The translations under genes were made by a program, and so were the position numbers. 64,000 nt of DNA from Microvirga flavescens. GTDB lineage: Bacteria; Pseudomonadota; Alphaproteobacteria; Rhizobiales; Beijerinckiaceae. The stretch spans positions 1 through 64,000 of the forward strand of contig NZ_QMKH01000005.1 of the NCBI RefSeq assembly GCF_003290125.1, given 5' to 3'. Shown one piece after another: positions 29,631 through 38,074 of this stretch (positions are counted from its first letter, which is position 1; each line of letters starts with the position of its first letter). The notes under the pieces were generated by a model that ran no database searches, was not told the DNA's origin, and was given only the letters and a program-made list of their open reading frames with translations.

Positions 29631-30058
29631 TCGACCAGTTGCCTTCAGCCGCTCACGTCGTCGCCCTTCGCGTCTCCGGAACGATCACCGGAGACGACAT
29701 CGACCGGGCGACCGGCATGGTGGAAAGCGCGCTGGATCGCGAGGCGCGGATCGGCCTTTACGCGGACATGATGGATTTCACCGACATGACGGCGGAAGCC
29801 TTCGTGAAGGATCTCCGCTACGGCCTGAGCAAGCTCGGCGAGTGGGGGCGCTTTCACCGCGCCGCCGTCATGACCGACAAGGAATGGCTGCGGGCCATCG
29901 TGCGGCTGGAAAGCCATCTCATCCCTCACGTCGAAATCCGTGTCTTCGGCAAGAACGAGCGGGAGGCCGCCCTGGCCTGGGCCTCCGGCCTGCCCGCGCC
30001 CGCCCCTGCGGCGCCGGTCCTGTCGCCCGTGGGGGCGGACGACCCAGGCGAGTCCTGA
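29627..30058 (+). CDS. SpoIIAA-like (STAS-fold) protein
   Basis: 143 aa. The start IDQLPSAAHVVALRVSGTITGDDID and the LYADMMDFTDMTAEAF block match the SpoIIAA-like/DUF3478 family, small proteins with a STAS-like fold thought to bind lipids or partners. A Pro/Ala-rich C-terminal tail follows residue 120. The ATG overlaps the stop of the basic protein before it. Function unknown. Confidence 0.82.
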   Translation: MIDQLPSAAHVVALRVSGTITGDDIDRATGMVESALDREARIGLYADMMDFTDMTAEAFVKDLRYGLSKLGEWGRFHRAAVMTDKEWLRAIVRLESHLIPHVEIRVFGKNEREAALAWASGLPAPAPAAPVLSPVGADDPGES

Positions 30059-30187
30059 CGTTCACTTTTTCAACTGAAAACGGTCGCCTTCCGCGCCCTG
30101 CATTGCTAGAGCAGTGGCCGGCGAAGGCTCGAGGGCCCTCGCCATAAGAGCAAGACGGCGCCATTTGCCGGACGAAGGGCGAAGCCA

Positions 30188-31282
30188 GTGACGGAGACCG
30201 AAGCCACAATCGCGCTGATCGCGCTATTCGAGCGCGAGGGTTATGCGCGCATCGAGCCGCCCGTGCTGCAACCGGCCAATACCTTCATCGATCTTTCGGG
30301 GGAGGATATCCGACGGCGCATGTTCGTGACGCAGGACGCGGCGGGCCACGAGCTTTGCCTGCGCCCGGAATACACGATCCCCGTTTGTCTTCAGCATCTT
30401 GCCGAACATGGCGCGACCCCGCGCGGCTACAGCTATGGCGGCCCGGTTTTCCGCATGCGCCCCGGTGAGACCGGCGAGTTCATGCAGGCCGGCATCGAGT
30501 CCATCGGGCGTACCGACGCCACCGCCGCCGATGCCGAAGTGCTCGGCCTCGCGCTGGAGGGCATCGACCAGTTAGGCCTCGCCGGCAGCAAGGTCCGCCT
30601 GGGCGACATGGGGCTCCTGAACGATCTCATTGACGCCCTCGGCGTCTCGCCCGCGGCCAAGCGGCGGGTGATCCGCGCCATCGTCTCGGGCCAGGGGCTC
30701 GGCTCCTTGAGCGAGCCCGAGGGACAGGCGCAGACGGAATATGCGGGCCTTCTCGCAGCCATCGAGGGGCAGGCCCCGCAGGCGGCCAAGGCCTTCGTGG
30801 AAGACATTCTCTCGATTGCGGGCATCGCCAAGGTCGGCGGGCGCAGCGCCGGCGAAATCGCCGAACGCTTCCTCGCCCGTGCCGGAAACCGCTCTGGCCT
30901 GTCGGAAGAGGCGCGCGGCGTGCTTGAGCGCTATCTCGCCATCAAGGGCGATCCGGACCAGGCGGCAGCTGCCATCCGCGCCCTTGCCGATCAGGCGGGG
31001 CTCGATCTTTCCGCCGCCCTCGCCGCCTTCGAGGAGCGTACCGGCTTCATGGCGGCGCGCGGGCTCGACGTGAGCCGTTTCCACTTCGCGGCGACCTTCG
31101 CCCGCAACCTCGACTACTACACAGGCTTCATCTTCGAGATCCAGGACCCGCGCCGGGAGGACGGCAAGCCCGTCGTCGGTGGTGGCCGCTACGACCGGCT
31201 GCTCCAGCACCTCGGCGCAGCGGAGGCGATTCCCGCCGTGGGCTGTTCCTTCTGGCTCGATCGTATCGCGGGGAGACCCTGA
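30188..31282 (+). CDS. hisZ: ATP phosphoribosyltransferase regulatory subunit
   Basis: HisS paralog that lost tRNA charging and serves as the allosteric partner of HisG, the first enzyme of histidine synthesis. 364 aa; it keeps class II synthetase core motifs (PVLQPANTF, FRMRPGETGEFMQAGIES, LDYYTGFIFE, GGGRYDRLL) but lacks the anticodon-binding domain. Start is GTG 30188. hisG begins 1 bp after its stop, so the two are tightly coupled. Confidence 0.95.
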   Translation: MTETEATIALIALFEREGYARIEPPVLQPANTFIDLSGEDIRRRMFVTQDAAGHELCLRPEYTIPVCLQHLAEHGATPRGYSYGGPVFRMRPGETGEFMQAGIESIGRTDATAADAEVLGLALEGIDQLGLAGSKVRLGDMGLLNDLIDALGVSPAAKRRVIRAIVSGQGLGSLSEPEGQAQTEYAGLLAAIEGQAPQAAKAFVEDILSIAGIAKVGGRSAGEIAERFLARAGNRSGLSEEARGVLERYLAIKGDPDQAAAAIRALADQAGLDLSAALAAFEERTGFMAARGLDVSRFHFAATFARNLDYYTGFIFEIQDPRREDGKPVVGGGRYDRLLQHLGAAEAIPAVGCSFWLDRIAGRP

Positions 31283-31283
31283 C

Positions 31284-32261
31284 ATGACCGCTCCCCTCAT
31301 TCTCGCCGTCCCCTCCAAGGGCCGCCTGCAGGAGAACGCCGCCGCGTTCTTCGCCCGTGCGGGCCTTGTCTTCACGCAGTCGCGCGGGGCGCGCGATTAT
31401 CGCGGCACCCTCGCGGGCGTGCCGGATGTGGAGGTCGCCTTCCTTTCGGCCTCCGAGATCGTCAGTCAGTTGGCGAGCGGCACGGTGCATCTCGGCATCA
31501 CCGGCGAGGACCTGGTTCGCGAGCAGATCGCGGATGCGGACAGCACCGTCGAGCTTCTGACGCCCCTCGGCTTCGGCAACGCAAACGTGGTCGTTGCCGT
31601 GCCGCAGGCCTGGATCGACGTGCGCACGATGGCCGATCTCGACGAGGTCGCTGCAGACCTTCGCGCCCGCCACGGCCGCAAGATGCGCGTCGCCACGAAA
31701 TACGTGAACCTGACCCGCCGCTTCTTCGCCAATCACGGCATCGCCGATTACCTGATCGTCGAGAGCCTTGGCGCGACCGAAGGCGCGCCGGGGGCCGGAT
31801 CGGCGGAGCTGATCGTCGATATCACCACCACCGGCACGACGCTCGCCGCCAACGCCCTGAAGATTTTGGACGATGGCGTGATGCTGCGCTCGGAGGCGAA
31901 CCTCGTCGCCTCCCTCAAGGCTCCCTGGACGGACCGCGCCCGCGCCGCCGCGACGGCGGTACTGACCCGGATCGCCGCCGAGGAAGAGGCCCGCACGAGC
32001 CGTGAGGTCCGTGCCTCGCTTCACCCCAATCAGGTTTCCGGCCTCAGCGCGCTCATGCAAAATCTTGGCGCGAGCCTGCCCTACGGCCTGCCGCAGGGAC
32101 GCGAAGTGGTTGTGCACTGCAAGGCCGGAACGGTGTTCGAGGTCGTCGCCGGGCTGCAGGCGCTCGATGCACAGGACATCTCGGTGAGCACCTTCGACTA
32201 CCTGTTCCGGAGCACCAACGCCCTGTCCGAGAAGCTCCTGCGCTGCCTGGCACGCGCCTGA
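31284..32261 (+). CDS. hisG: ATP phosphoribosyltransferase
   Basis: Condenses ATP and PRPP, the committed step of histidine synthesis. Visible motifs: AVPSKGRLQE at the N-terminus, GITGEDL, and the PRPP-binding VDITTTGTTLAAN near residue 180-195. At 325 aa it is much longer than the roughly 210-230 aa catalytic-only form that normally needs HisZ; the extra 90 residues may be a C-terminal regulatory domain (EVVVHCKAGTVFEVV). Start ATG 31284. Confidence 0.95.
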   Translation: MTAPLILAVPSKGRLQENAAAFFARAGLVFTQSRGARDYRGTLAGVPDVEVAFLSASEIVSQLASGTVHLGITGEDLVREQIADADSTVELLTPLGFGNANVVVAVPQAWIDVRTMADLDEVAADLRARHGRKMRVATKYVNLTRRFFANHGIADYLIVESLGATEGAPGAGSAELIVDITTTGTTLAANALKILDDGVMLRSEANLVASLKAPWTDRARAAATAVLTRIAAEEEARTSREVRASLHPNQVSGLSALMQNLGASLPYGLPQGREVVVHCKAGTVFEVVAGLQALDAQDISVSTFDYLFRSTNALSEKLLRCLARA

Positions 32262-32400
32262 GAGTGCTCTTGAACACAGCTTTTCATCCTGCCTTCAGGT
32301 TGAATATTGAAACATCGGATCTGGCCGGGATGCCGTGGGGCGTTGCCTCCGGGCGCGCATCCCCTTATGGTCCCGACGCTTTTCGACGATGAGGTTCCTG

Positions 32401-32874
32401 ATGAACGCGCTTCGACTGACCGCGCTCCTTGCCACCCTGGCTGTGACTCCGGCGGCTTTTGCCCAGCAGGCCCCGATCGGCCGCGAGGCTGGCCCGGCAC
32501 GCCAGCTCGAAAACAAGGTTTCAAGGCCCGGACAGAGGGCCAAGATTTTCCCGCTCGGCTCCTCCTGGCTCGCGACCAGCCTGAACGGCAAGACCTTCAC
32601 GGGCGACCGGCCGAGCTTCAGCCTTGACGATCAATTGCGCGCCCGTGGCTTCGGCGGCTGCAACACCTACGCCGCGACGGCCTACCCGCTGCGCGAGCAA
32701 AACCTGGCCGTCGGCCCTCTCGCCATCACCAAGAAGTCCTGCGACAAGGGGCTGATGGAGAGCGAGCACGCCTTCTTCGTCGCCCTGCGCTCCTCCGGCC
32801 AGTGGGACATCCAGGGGGCAACCCTGGTGATCCAGACCCAATCCGGCGAGTTGCGCTTCGAGCGGATGCTCTGA
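32401..32874 (+). CDS. META-domain secreted protein
   Basis: 157 aa. Signal peptide at 1-21 (ending AFA), then a META/HslJ-like domain with SSWLATSLNGK, GFGGCNTYAA, the Cys pair GCN and KKSCD, and a C-terminal LRFERM. Such domains are found in stress- or antibiotic-linked envelope proteins; the role here is unknown. I chose ATG 32401, which has gagg 6 nt upstream; ATG 32389 is an alternative. Confidence 0.8.
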   Translation: MNALRLTALLATLAVTPAAFAQQAPIGREAGPARQLENKVSRPGQRAKIFPLGSSWLATSLNGKTFTGDRPSFSLDDQLRARGFGGCNTYAATAYPLREQNLAVGPLAITKKSCDKGLMESEHAFFVALRSSGQWDIQGATLVIQTQSGELRFERML

Positions 32875-32892
32875 GGCTCCCGAGTTTGAACG

Positions 32893-32924
32893 AAAAAGGG
32901 ACGCCAGCCGGCGTCCCTTTTTTT
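32893..32924. terminator. Rho-independent terminator, bidirectional
   Basis: AAAGGGACGCC (32895-32905) pairs perfectly with GGCGTCCCTTT (32910-32920) around a 4-nt loop, flanked by A-run and T-run. It lies between convergent genes (META protein and ABC exporter), so it can serve both. Confidence 0.92.
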
Positions 32925-32954
32925 GTTGGCTGTTGATCGAACCGTCAGCGTGCG

Positions 32955-35048
32955 TCACGCCAGTTCAGGCGCGCGCTTTTCCACGGGAGCGAAGAGCCCA
33001 TCCGCCATCGGCTGCATGTCGATGCGCCGGTCATGGAAGGCCGTCAGCGTCGAACGGTGGCCGATGGAGACGATTGTCGTGCGCGGCAGACGCTCCTTCA
33101 GCATGTTGTAGATCTCGGCTTCCGTCGGCTCATCGAGCGCCGCCGTCGCCTCGTCGAGGAGTAGCCAGTCGGGCTTGGCGAGAAGGGCGCGTGCCACGGC
33201 GAGGCGTTGCTGCTCGCCGAGCGACAGACTCTGCGCCCAGGAGCGCTCCTCATCCAGCCTGTCGACCAGCGCCGGAAGCTTCGCCGCCTTGAGCGCTTCC
33301 TTGATGGCGGCATCGCTATAGGCATCGGCTGTACCGGGATAGGCCACGGCGGCGCGCAACGAGCCCATCGGGATGTAGGGCCGCTGCGGCAACAGCATCA
33401 TCGTCTGCCCCTCGGGCACGAGAATGCGCCCGTGGCCGAAGGGCCAGATGCCGGAGATGGCGCGGAACAACGTGGACTTGCCCGAGCCCGACGGCCCGGT
33501 CAGCAGCGTCGTCTCGCCCTGCCGGAATGCGACCTTGTCAGCGCGCATGAGCGGCCGCCCATCCGGCAGCGACACTTCCAGCTTCTCCACACCGAGATCG
33601 CCGTTCGGCGAGGTTTCGAGTGCAACGTGCTCGCCCGCAACCCCACGATGCTGCACCGCCTGGAGCGCCGCCTCGAACGTGGTGAGACGGTCGATCACGG
33701 CCTTATAGTTCGCGATGGTGGAATACGACGTGATGAAGAAATCGAGCGCGCCCTGCACACTCGAGAACGCGCCGACCGTCTGCTGCATCTGGCCGAGCGT
33801 GATCTTGCCGATGAAGAAGTAAGGCGCGGTCAGAATATAGGGAACCACCACATTGGCCTGCCCATAGGCCGACTGAAAGATGTTCAGCCGCATGACACGC
33901 CGCACGATCTGCATGAAGTTGCGCACGATCATGTTGAAGCGGTTGCGCAACGCCTCCTGCTCCGCACGCTCGCCGTCGAGAAGAGCGACCTGCTCCGTAT
34001 ATTCACGCAGGCGCGCGAGCGAGAAGCGATAATCGGCCTCCACCCTCTCCTGCTGGAAGTAGAGAGCAATGAGCGGACGGCCGATGACATGCGTGAGCCA
34101 TGTTCCGAGAACCGCATAGAGAATGCACACCCACACGAGCAGGCCCGGCACCGGCCAATCAGTACCAGGAAAAGTGAAGCCGCTGGACAGGGACCAGAGA
34201 ATGGCGATGAACGAGACGAGCGTCGCCGATTGATTCAAAAGCCCGACCGACAAGGTATAGGTCTGATCGATATAGCCGCGCAGGTCGTCCGCGATGCGCT
34301 GATCGGGGTTATCCGCCTCACGCCCGACGAGCTGCATGCGGTAATGCGTGCCGCCGCTCAACCACTCGCGGACATAGAGGCCGTTGAGAAATGTACGCCA
34401 GCGGATGCGCAGCACATATTGCGAGACGACCTCGACGAGAGCCGTGGTGATGAACACGCTCGCGAGCGGCACGAACACGCCGAAGAGCTGATACCAGAAC
34501 GCGCCAGCATTCTTCTCCTGCAGCGCATTGAACATATCGCGCCCGAAGAAGTTGAGGCGCACGTTCAGAGCGACCTGGAACAGATTGATGACGATGAGAA
34601 ACGCAAGCAGCGCGCAGCCGATGGTGCCTTCCGTGGCGCGCACGGTTCCGATCAACGGAATGCGGATCTCGCTCGCCGTCGTGGAGTCGAAATAGCGGTC
34701 GGCGATCCGCATGATGGTGCGGATCACTTTGATGCGGGACACGCCGAAAATGACGAAGGCGAAGATCGTCGCGCCGACCGGCATGGAAGCGGGCGGAACA
34801 TAACCATCCAGCCCCTCCGGCACGACGCCGAACGTATCGGCGAGAATGAGCAGGGCGAGCAGCACCTCCGCGCCCGCAAGCACCAGGAGGAACACCCGCA
34901 AGTATTTCGCCATGCCCCGTGACAGGAACAGCGCCAGGGCAAGCCCCAGCATCGCCACCGGCAACAGGATCGAGAACGATGCGCCGCCAAGGCGCAGGGC
35001 AAGAAGGCCGAAGCCGGCGATTGCCGAGATGAGGCTGGCCAGGAACAT
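32955..35048 (-). CDS. ABC transporter, permease-ATPase fusion (YddA/SbmA-like)
   Basis: 697 aa. About four extra hydrophobic segments (residues 1-110), then an ABC_membrane_2-type permease (YFDSTTASEIR onward, six segments) and a nucleotide-binding domain with Walker A GPSGSGKS near residue 515, signature LSLGEQQR and Walker B LLLDEATAALDE. The family includes bacterial YddA and SbmA/BacA-related transporters and the peroxisomal ABCD proteins, carrying peptides, cobalamin or long acyl chains. Substrate unknown. Start ATG 35048; it is divergent from metN with 278 bp between. Confidence 0.92.
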   Translation of the reverse strand: MFLASLISAIAGFGLLALRLGGASFSILLPVAMLGLALALFLSRGMAKYLRVFLLVLAGAEVLLALLILADTFGVVPEGLDGYVPPASMPVGATIFAFVIFGVSRIKVIRTIMRIADRYFDSTTASEIRIPLIGTVRATEGTIGCALLAFLIVINLFQVALNVRLNFFGRDMFNALQEKNAGAFWYQLFGVFVPLASVFITTALVEVVSQYVLRIRWRTFLNGLYVREWLSGGTHYRMQLVGREADNPDQRIADDLRGYIDQTYTLSVGLLNQSATLVSFIAILWSLSSGFTFPGTDWPVPGLLVWVCILYAVLGTWLTHVIGRPLIALYFQQERVEADYRFSLARLREYTEQVALLDGERAEQEALRNRFNMIVRNFMQIVRRVMRLNIFQSAYGQANVVVPYILTAPYFFIGKITLGQMQQTVGAFSSVQGALDFFITSYSTIANYKAVIDRLTTFEAALQAVQHRGVAGEHVALETSPNGDLGVEKLEVSLPDGRPLMRADKVAFRQGETTLLTGPSGSGKSTLFRAISGIWPFGHGRILVPEGQTMMLLPQRPYIPMGSLRAAVAYPGTADAYSDAAIKEALKAAKLPALVDRLDEERSWAQSLSLGEQQRLAVARALLAKPDWLLLDEATAALDEPTEAEIYNMLKERLPRTTIVSIGHRSTLTAFHDRRIDMQPMADGLFAPVEKRAPELA

Positions 35049-35225
35049 GGAAGTGGCACCCCTTGGGAAAAGACGTTGCTGTGCCTGTTTAGAGCATGAC
35101 CTTGAGGGGTGGGAATCCGTTTTCCTCTCGGAGCGGCGCCAAACCACAGGCTTCAGAGAGGCAGGCGACAGCCTCGTGGCAAGATTGAGGACAATTTCCT
35201 CTCTTACGGAAGTTTAAGGGAAAAT

Positions 35226-35282
35226 CGTTCTTAAAAACGCGCAATCCGATTTAAAGAACGAAAAATATTGACATAGAGAACG
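35226..35282 (+). promoter_or_regulatory. Candidate metN promoter with repeated CGTTCTT/AAGAACG sites
   Basis: The AT-rich leader contains CGTTCTT (35226-35232), AAGAACG (35254-35260) and GAGAACG (35276-35282), the last two 22 bp apart, or two helical turns. A perfect -35 TTGACA lies at 35268-35273 between them; no good -10 was found. The layout fits a repressor site overlapping a promoter; the regulator is unknown. I do not see a SAM riboswitch. Confidence 0.4.
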
Positions 35283-35326
35283 TTTTTGTCCATTTCTTCG
35301 CGTCTGCGAAAGGAAAGCGGCGGAGT

Positions 35327-36421
35327 ATGAACGCACAGCTCGGAAATTTGAGCGATCCTGGGTTGCAACGGTTGGTTCCAGCGGAAGCCATCGTGCGGCT
35401 GGAGGGCGTTTCGAAGGCCTATGCGAGCCGCGACGGCACACCCGTTCCGGCTCTGGACGGCATTAACCTCGCCGTGCCGCAGGGCTCGGTTCTCGGGGTC
35501 ATCGGCCGCTCCGGCGCTGGCAAGTCGACGCTGATCCGCCTCGTCAACGGGCTGGAGAAGCCGACCTCGGGCCGCGTGATTGTGGACGGCGCCGACATCG
35601 CGGCCCTGCCGGAGAGCGCGCTGCGGCACGCGCGCCGCTCCATCGGCATGATCTTCCAACACTTCAATCTCTTGTCCTCGCGCACGGCAGCCGAGAATGT
35701 CGCCCTGCCGCTCGAGGTCGCGGGCTACGACAAGGCCGCGATCCGCGCGCGTGTCGATGAGTTGCTCGCCCTCGTCGGCCTCGCCGACAAGCGCGACCGT
35801 TATCCGTCCGAATTGTCCGGCGGCCAGAAGCAGCGCGTCGGCATCGCGCGCGCGCTCGCGACGAAGCCGAAAGTGCTCCTCTCTGATGAGGCGACCTCTG
35901 CGCTTGATCCGGAAACGACGCGCTCGATCCTCGATCTTCTCTCACGCATCAACGCGGAGCTCGGCCTGACCATTCTTCTCATCACGCACGAGATGGCGGT
36001 GATCCGATCCATCGCGCGCGAAGTGGCGGTGATCGATGGCGGCCGCATCGTCGAGCAGGGCGACGTGTTCGACGTGTTCACGCGTCCGCAGCATGAGGTG
36101 ACGCGCACCTTCCTCGCGGATGAAACCGGCCGCGCGCTTCCCCCTTATGTCGCTGAGCGGCTTCGCGCCGAAGCGTCTCCCGGCAGCCAGGCGGTGATCC
36201 GCATCGGCTTTCGCGGGCCGCATGCGACGGACCCGGTGCTCGCGCGTCTTGCGCGCGATCTCAATATCGAAACCAACATTCTCGCGGGCAGCGTGGATGA
36301 GATCGCAGGCCGCCCCTGCGGCACGCTCGTCGTCGGCGTACCGCAGGCGTCGCTGACGAAGACCCTCGATTTTCTGAACAAGCACGATCTCGATACGGAG
36401 GTTCTCGGCCATGTCTCCTGA
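35327..36421 (+). CDS. metN: Methionine ABC transporter, ATP-binding protein
   Basis: Powers D/L-methionine uptake. 364 aa: Walker [10 protein letters not shown] (60-68), LSGGQKQR signature, Walker B, and after residue 260 a NIL domain, the methionine-sensing regulatory part of MetN. The stop overlaps metI by 11 bp. A 25-residue N-terminal extension precedes the domain. Confidence 0.95.
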   Translation: MNAQLGNLSDPGLQRLVPAEAIVRLEGVSKAYASRDGTPVPALDGINLAVPQGSVLGVIGRSGAGKSTLIRLVNGLEKPTSGRVIVDGADIAALPESALRHARRSIGMIFQHFNLLSSRTAAENVALPLEVAGYDKAAIRARVDELLALVGLADKRDRYPSELSGGQKQRVGIARALATKPKVLLSDEATSALDPETTRSILDLLSRINAELGLTILLITHEMAVIRSIAREVAVIDGGRIVEQGDVFDVFTRPQHEVTRTFLADETGRALPPYVAERLRAEASPGSQAVIRIGFRGPHATDPVLARLARDLNIETNILAGSVDEIAGRPCGTLVVGVPQASLTKTLDFLNKHDLDTEVLGHVS

Positions 36422-37076
36422 GATCATTCGCCTCATTCTTGCCGCCACCGGCGAAACGCTTCTGATGGTCGCGATCTCCGGCGTGCTCGGCACGCTTTTC
36501 GGGTTGCCTCTCGGCGTGTTTCTCGCCACCAGCGGAAAAGGCGAACTCTTCGCTGCGCCGTGGGTGAACAGCGTTCTCGGCGTCATCGTCAATGCCGCGC
36601 GCTCAACGCCCTTCATCATCCTCGTTGTCGCGATCATCCCGTTCACGCGCCTGATCGCCGGCACGTCCATCGGCACCAACGCGGCCATCGTGCCGCTGAC
36701 GGTGGCGGCAACGCCGTTCATCGCCCGCCTCATCGAAGGCGCGATCCGCGAGGTCGATCAAGGCCTCATCGAGGCCGCGCGCGCCTTTGGAGCGAGCCCG
36801 CTGCAGATCGTTCTGAAAGTTCTCATCCCCGAAGCGCTGCCCGGCATCGTGCTCGGCCTCACCCTCGCCGCCGTGTCGCTCATCGGTTACTCGGCGATGG
36901 TCGGCGCGGTCGGCGGCGGCGGCCTTGGCGATCTTGGAATCCGCTACGGCTATCAACGCTTCATGCCCGAGATGATGCTCGCCGTCGTGGTCGTTCTCAT
37001 CATTCTCGTGCAAGCCGTGCAAAGCCTCGGCGACCGGCTCGCGCGCCGCCTCAACAAACGCATCCGTCACGCCTGA
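36411..37076 (+). CDS. metI: Methionine ABC transporter permease
   Basis: Inner-membrane permease of the importer. 221 aa, five hydrophobic segments; the [25 protein letters not shown] loop is the EAA motif that docks on MetN. It overlaps metN by 11 bp and is followed by metQ after 29 bp. Confidence 0.95.
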   Translation: MSPEIIRLILAATGETLLMVAISGVLGTLFGLPLGVFLATSGKGELFAAPWVNSVLGVIVNAARSTPFIILVVAIIPFTRLIAGTSIGTNAAIVPLTVAATPFIARLIEGAIREVDQGLIEAARAFGASPLQIVLKVLIPEALPGIVLGLTLAAVSLIGYSAMVGAVGGGGLGDLGIRYGYQRFMPEMMLAVVVVLIILVQAVQSLGDRLARRLNKRIRHA

Positions 37077-37105
37077 ATCAAAGACATCACTCAAGGAGCA
37101 ATTCG

Positions 37106-37891
37106 ATGTCCCTGAAGAAGCTGGGCCTTGCCGCCCTTCTCTCCCTGGCAGCCCTCCCCGCCGCCGCGCAGACGCAGACCATCCGCATCGGCGCGACCCC
37201 CGGCCCGCATGCACAGATCCTCGAAGCCGTGAAGCCCATCGCCGCGCAGAAGGGCCTCGACATCAAGATCGTCGAGTTCTCCGACTACGTGGTGCCGAAC
37301 GCGGCCCTCGCCTCCGGTGAGCTGGAAGCGAACTCGTTCCAGCATCAGCCCTACCTCGACAACCAGAAGGCCGATCGCGGCTACAAGATCGAGACCGTCG
37401 CCTTCACCGTGAACTTCCCGATCGGCATCTACTCGAAGAAGCACAAGGCCTTCGACGCGATCCCGGCTGGCGCGACTTTCGCGATCCCGAACGATCCGAC
37501 CAATGGTGGCCGCGCGCTGCTGCTGCTGCAGGATAAGGGCCTCATCAAGCTGAAGGACGGCGTCGGCTTCAAGCCGACCGTGCTCGACATCACCGAGAAC
37601 GCCAAGAAGCTGAAGTTCGTCGAGATCGACGCCGCCCAGGCGCCGCGCGTTCTCGATGACGTGGACGCCGCCGTCATCAACACCAACTACGCCACCCAGG
37701 CCGGTCTCGACCCGGTGAAGGATGCGCTGACCCGCGAGAACCCGAAGGGTCCTTACGTCAACATCATCGCCGTGCGCGCCGAGGACAAGGACAAGCCCTG
37801 GGTTAAGGTTCTCGTCGAGTCCTATCACTCTCCCGAGGTGAAGAAGTTCGTCGAGGAGAAGTTCAAGGGCGCGGTCCTGACGGGTTGGTAA
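37106..37891 (+). CDS. metQ: Methionine-binding periplasmic protein
   Basis: Solute-binding component of metNIQ. 261 aa with a signal peptide (1-21, ending AAA) and an NlpA-type fold (IRIGATPGPHAQIL; FSDYVVPNAALASGELEANSFQH; NTNYA). It has no lipobox cysteine, so it is probably soluble, unlike the E. coli lipoprotein. Start ATG 37106 is fixed by a strong aaggag at 37093-37098; the frame stays open much further upstream, overlapping metI. Confidence 0.95.
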   Translation: MSLKKLGLAALLSLAALPAAAQTQTIRIGATPGPHAQILEAVKPIAAQKGLDIKIVEFSDYVVPNAALASGELEANSFQHQPYLDNQKADRGYKIETVAFTVNFPIGIYSKKHKAFDAIPAGATFAIPNDPTNGGRALLLLQDKGLIKLKDGVGFKPTVLDITENAKKLKFVEIDAAQAPRVLDDVDAAVINTNYATQAGLDPVKDALTRENPKGPYVNIIAVRAEDKDKPWVKVLVESYHSPEVKKFVEEKFKGAVLTGW

Positions 37892-37921
37892 TTGCTTTTC
37901 CCCGTCCTCTGGGAAAACACT

Positions 37922-37949
37922 GGCCGGCCCTTCGGGGCCGGCCTTTTTT
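37922..37949 (+). terminator. Rho-independent terminator of metNIQ
   Basis: GGCCGGCCC-TTCG-GGGCCGGCC (37922-37943) with a TTTTTT tail; a strong GC stem with a UUCG tetraloop, 31 bp after metQ. Confidence 0.95.
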
Positions 37950-38074
37950 GTGTTCTGCAGCACAGAGCACTATTGAGTTATATCACAACATTATACTTGG
38001 CATTATAGTGTCGTTCTCTTGCCACCCTTGCCGCCCCTCGCCGTCCGGTGAAGCGCAGTCGGAGTAACTGGTCC

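Noticed and set aside
35148..35326. SAM riboswitch before metN
   Set aside because: I could not find the conserved core of SAM-I or SAM-II; only AT-rich heptamer repeats.
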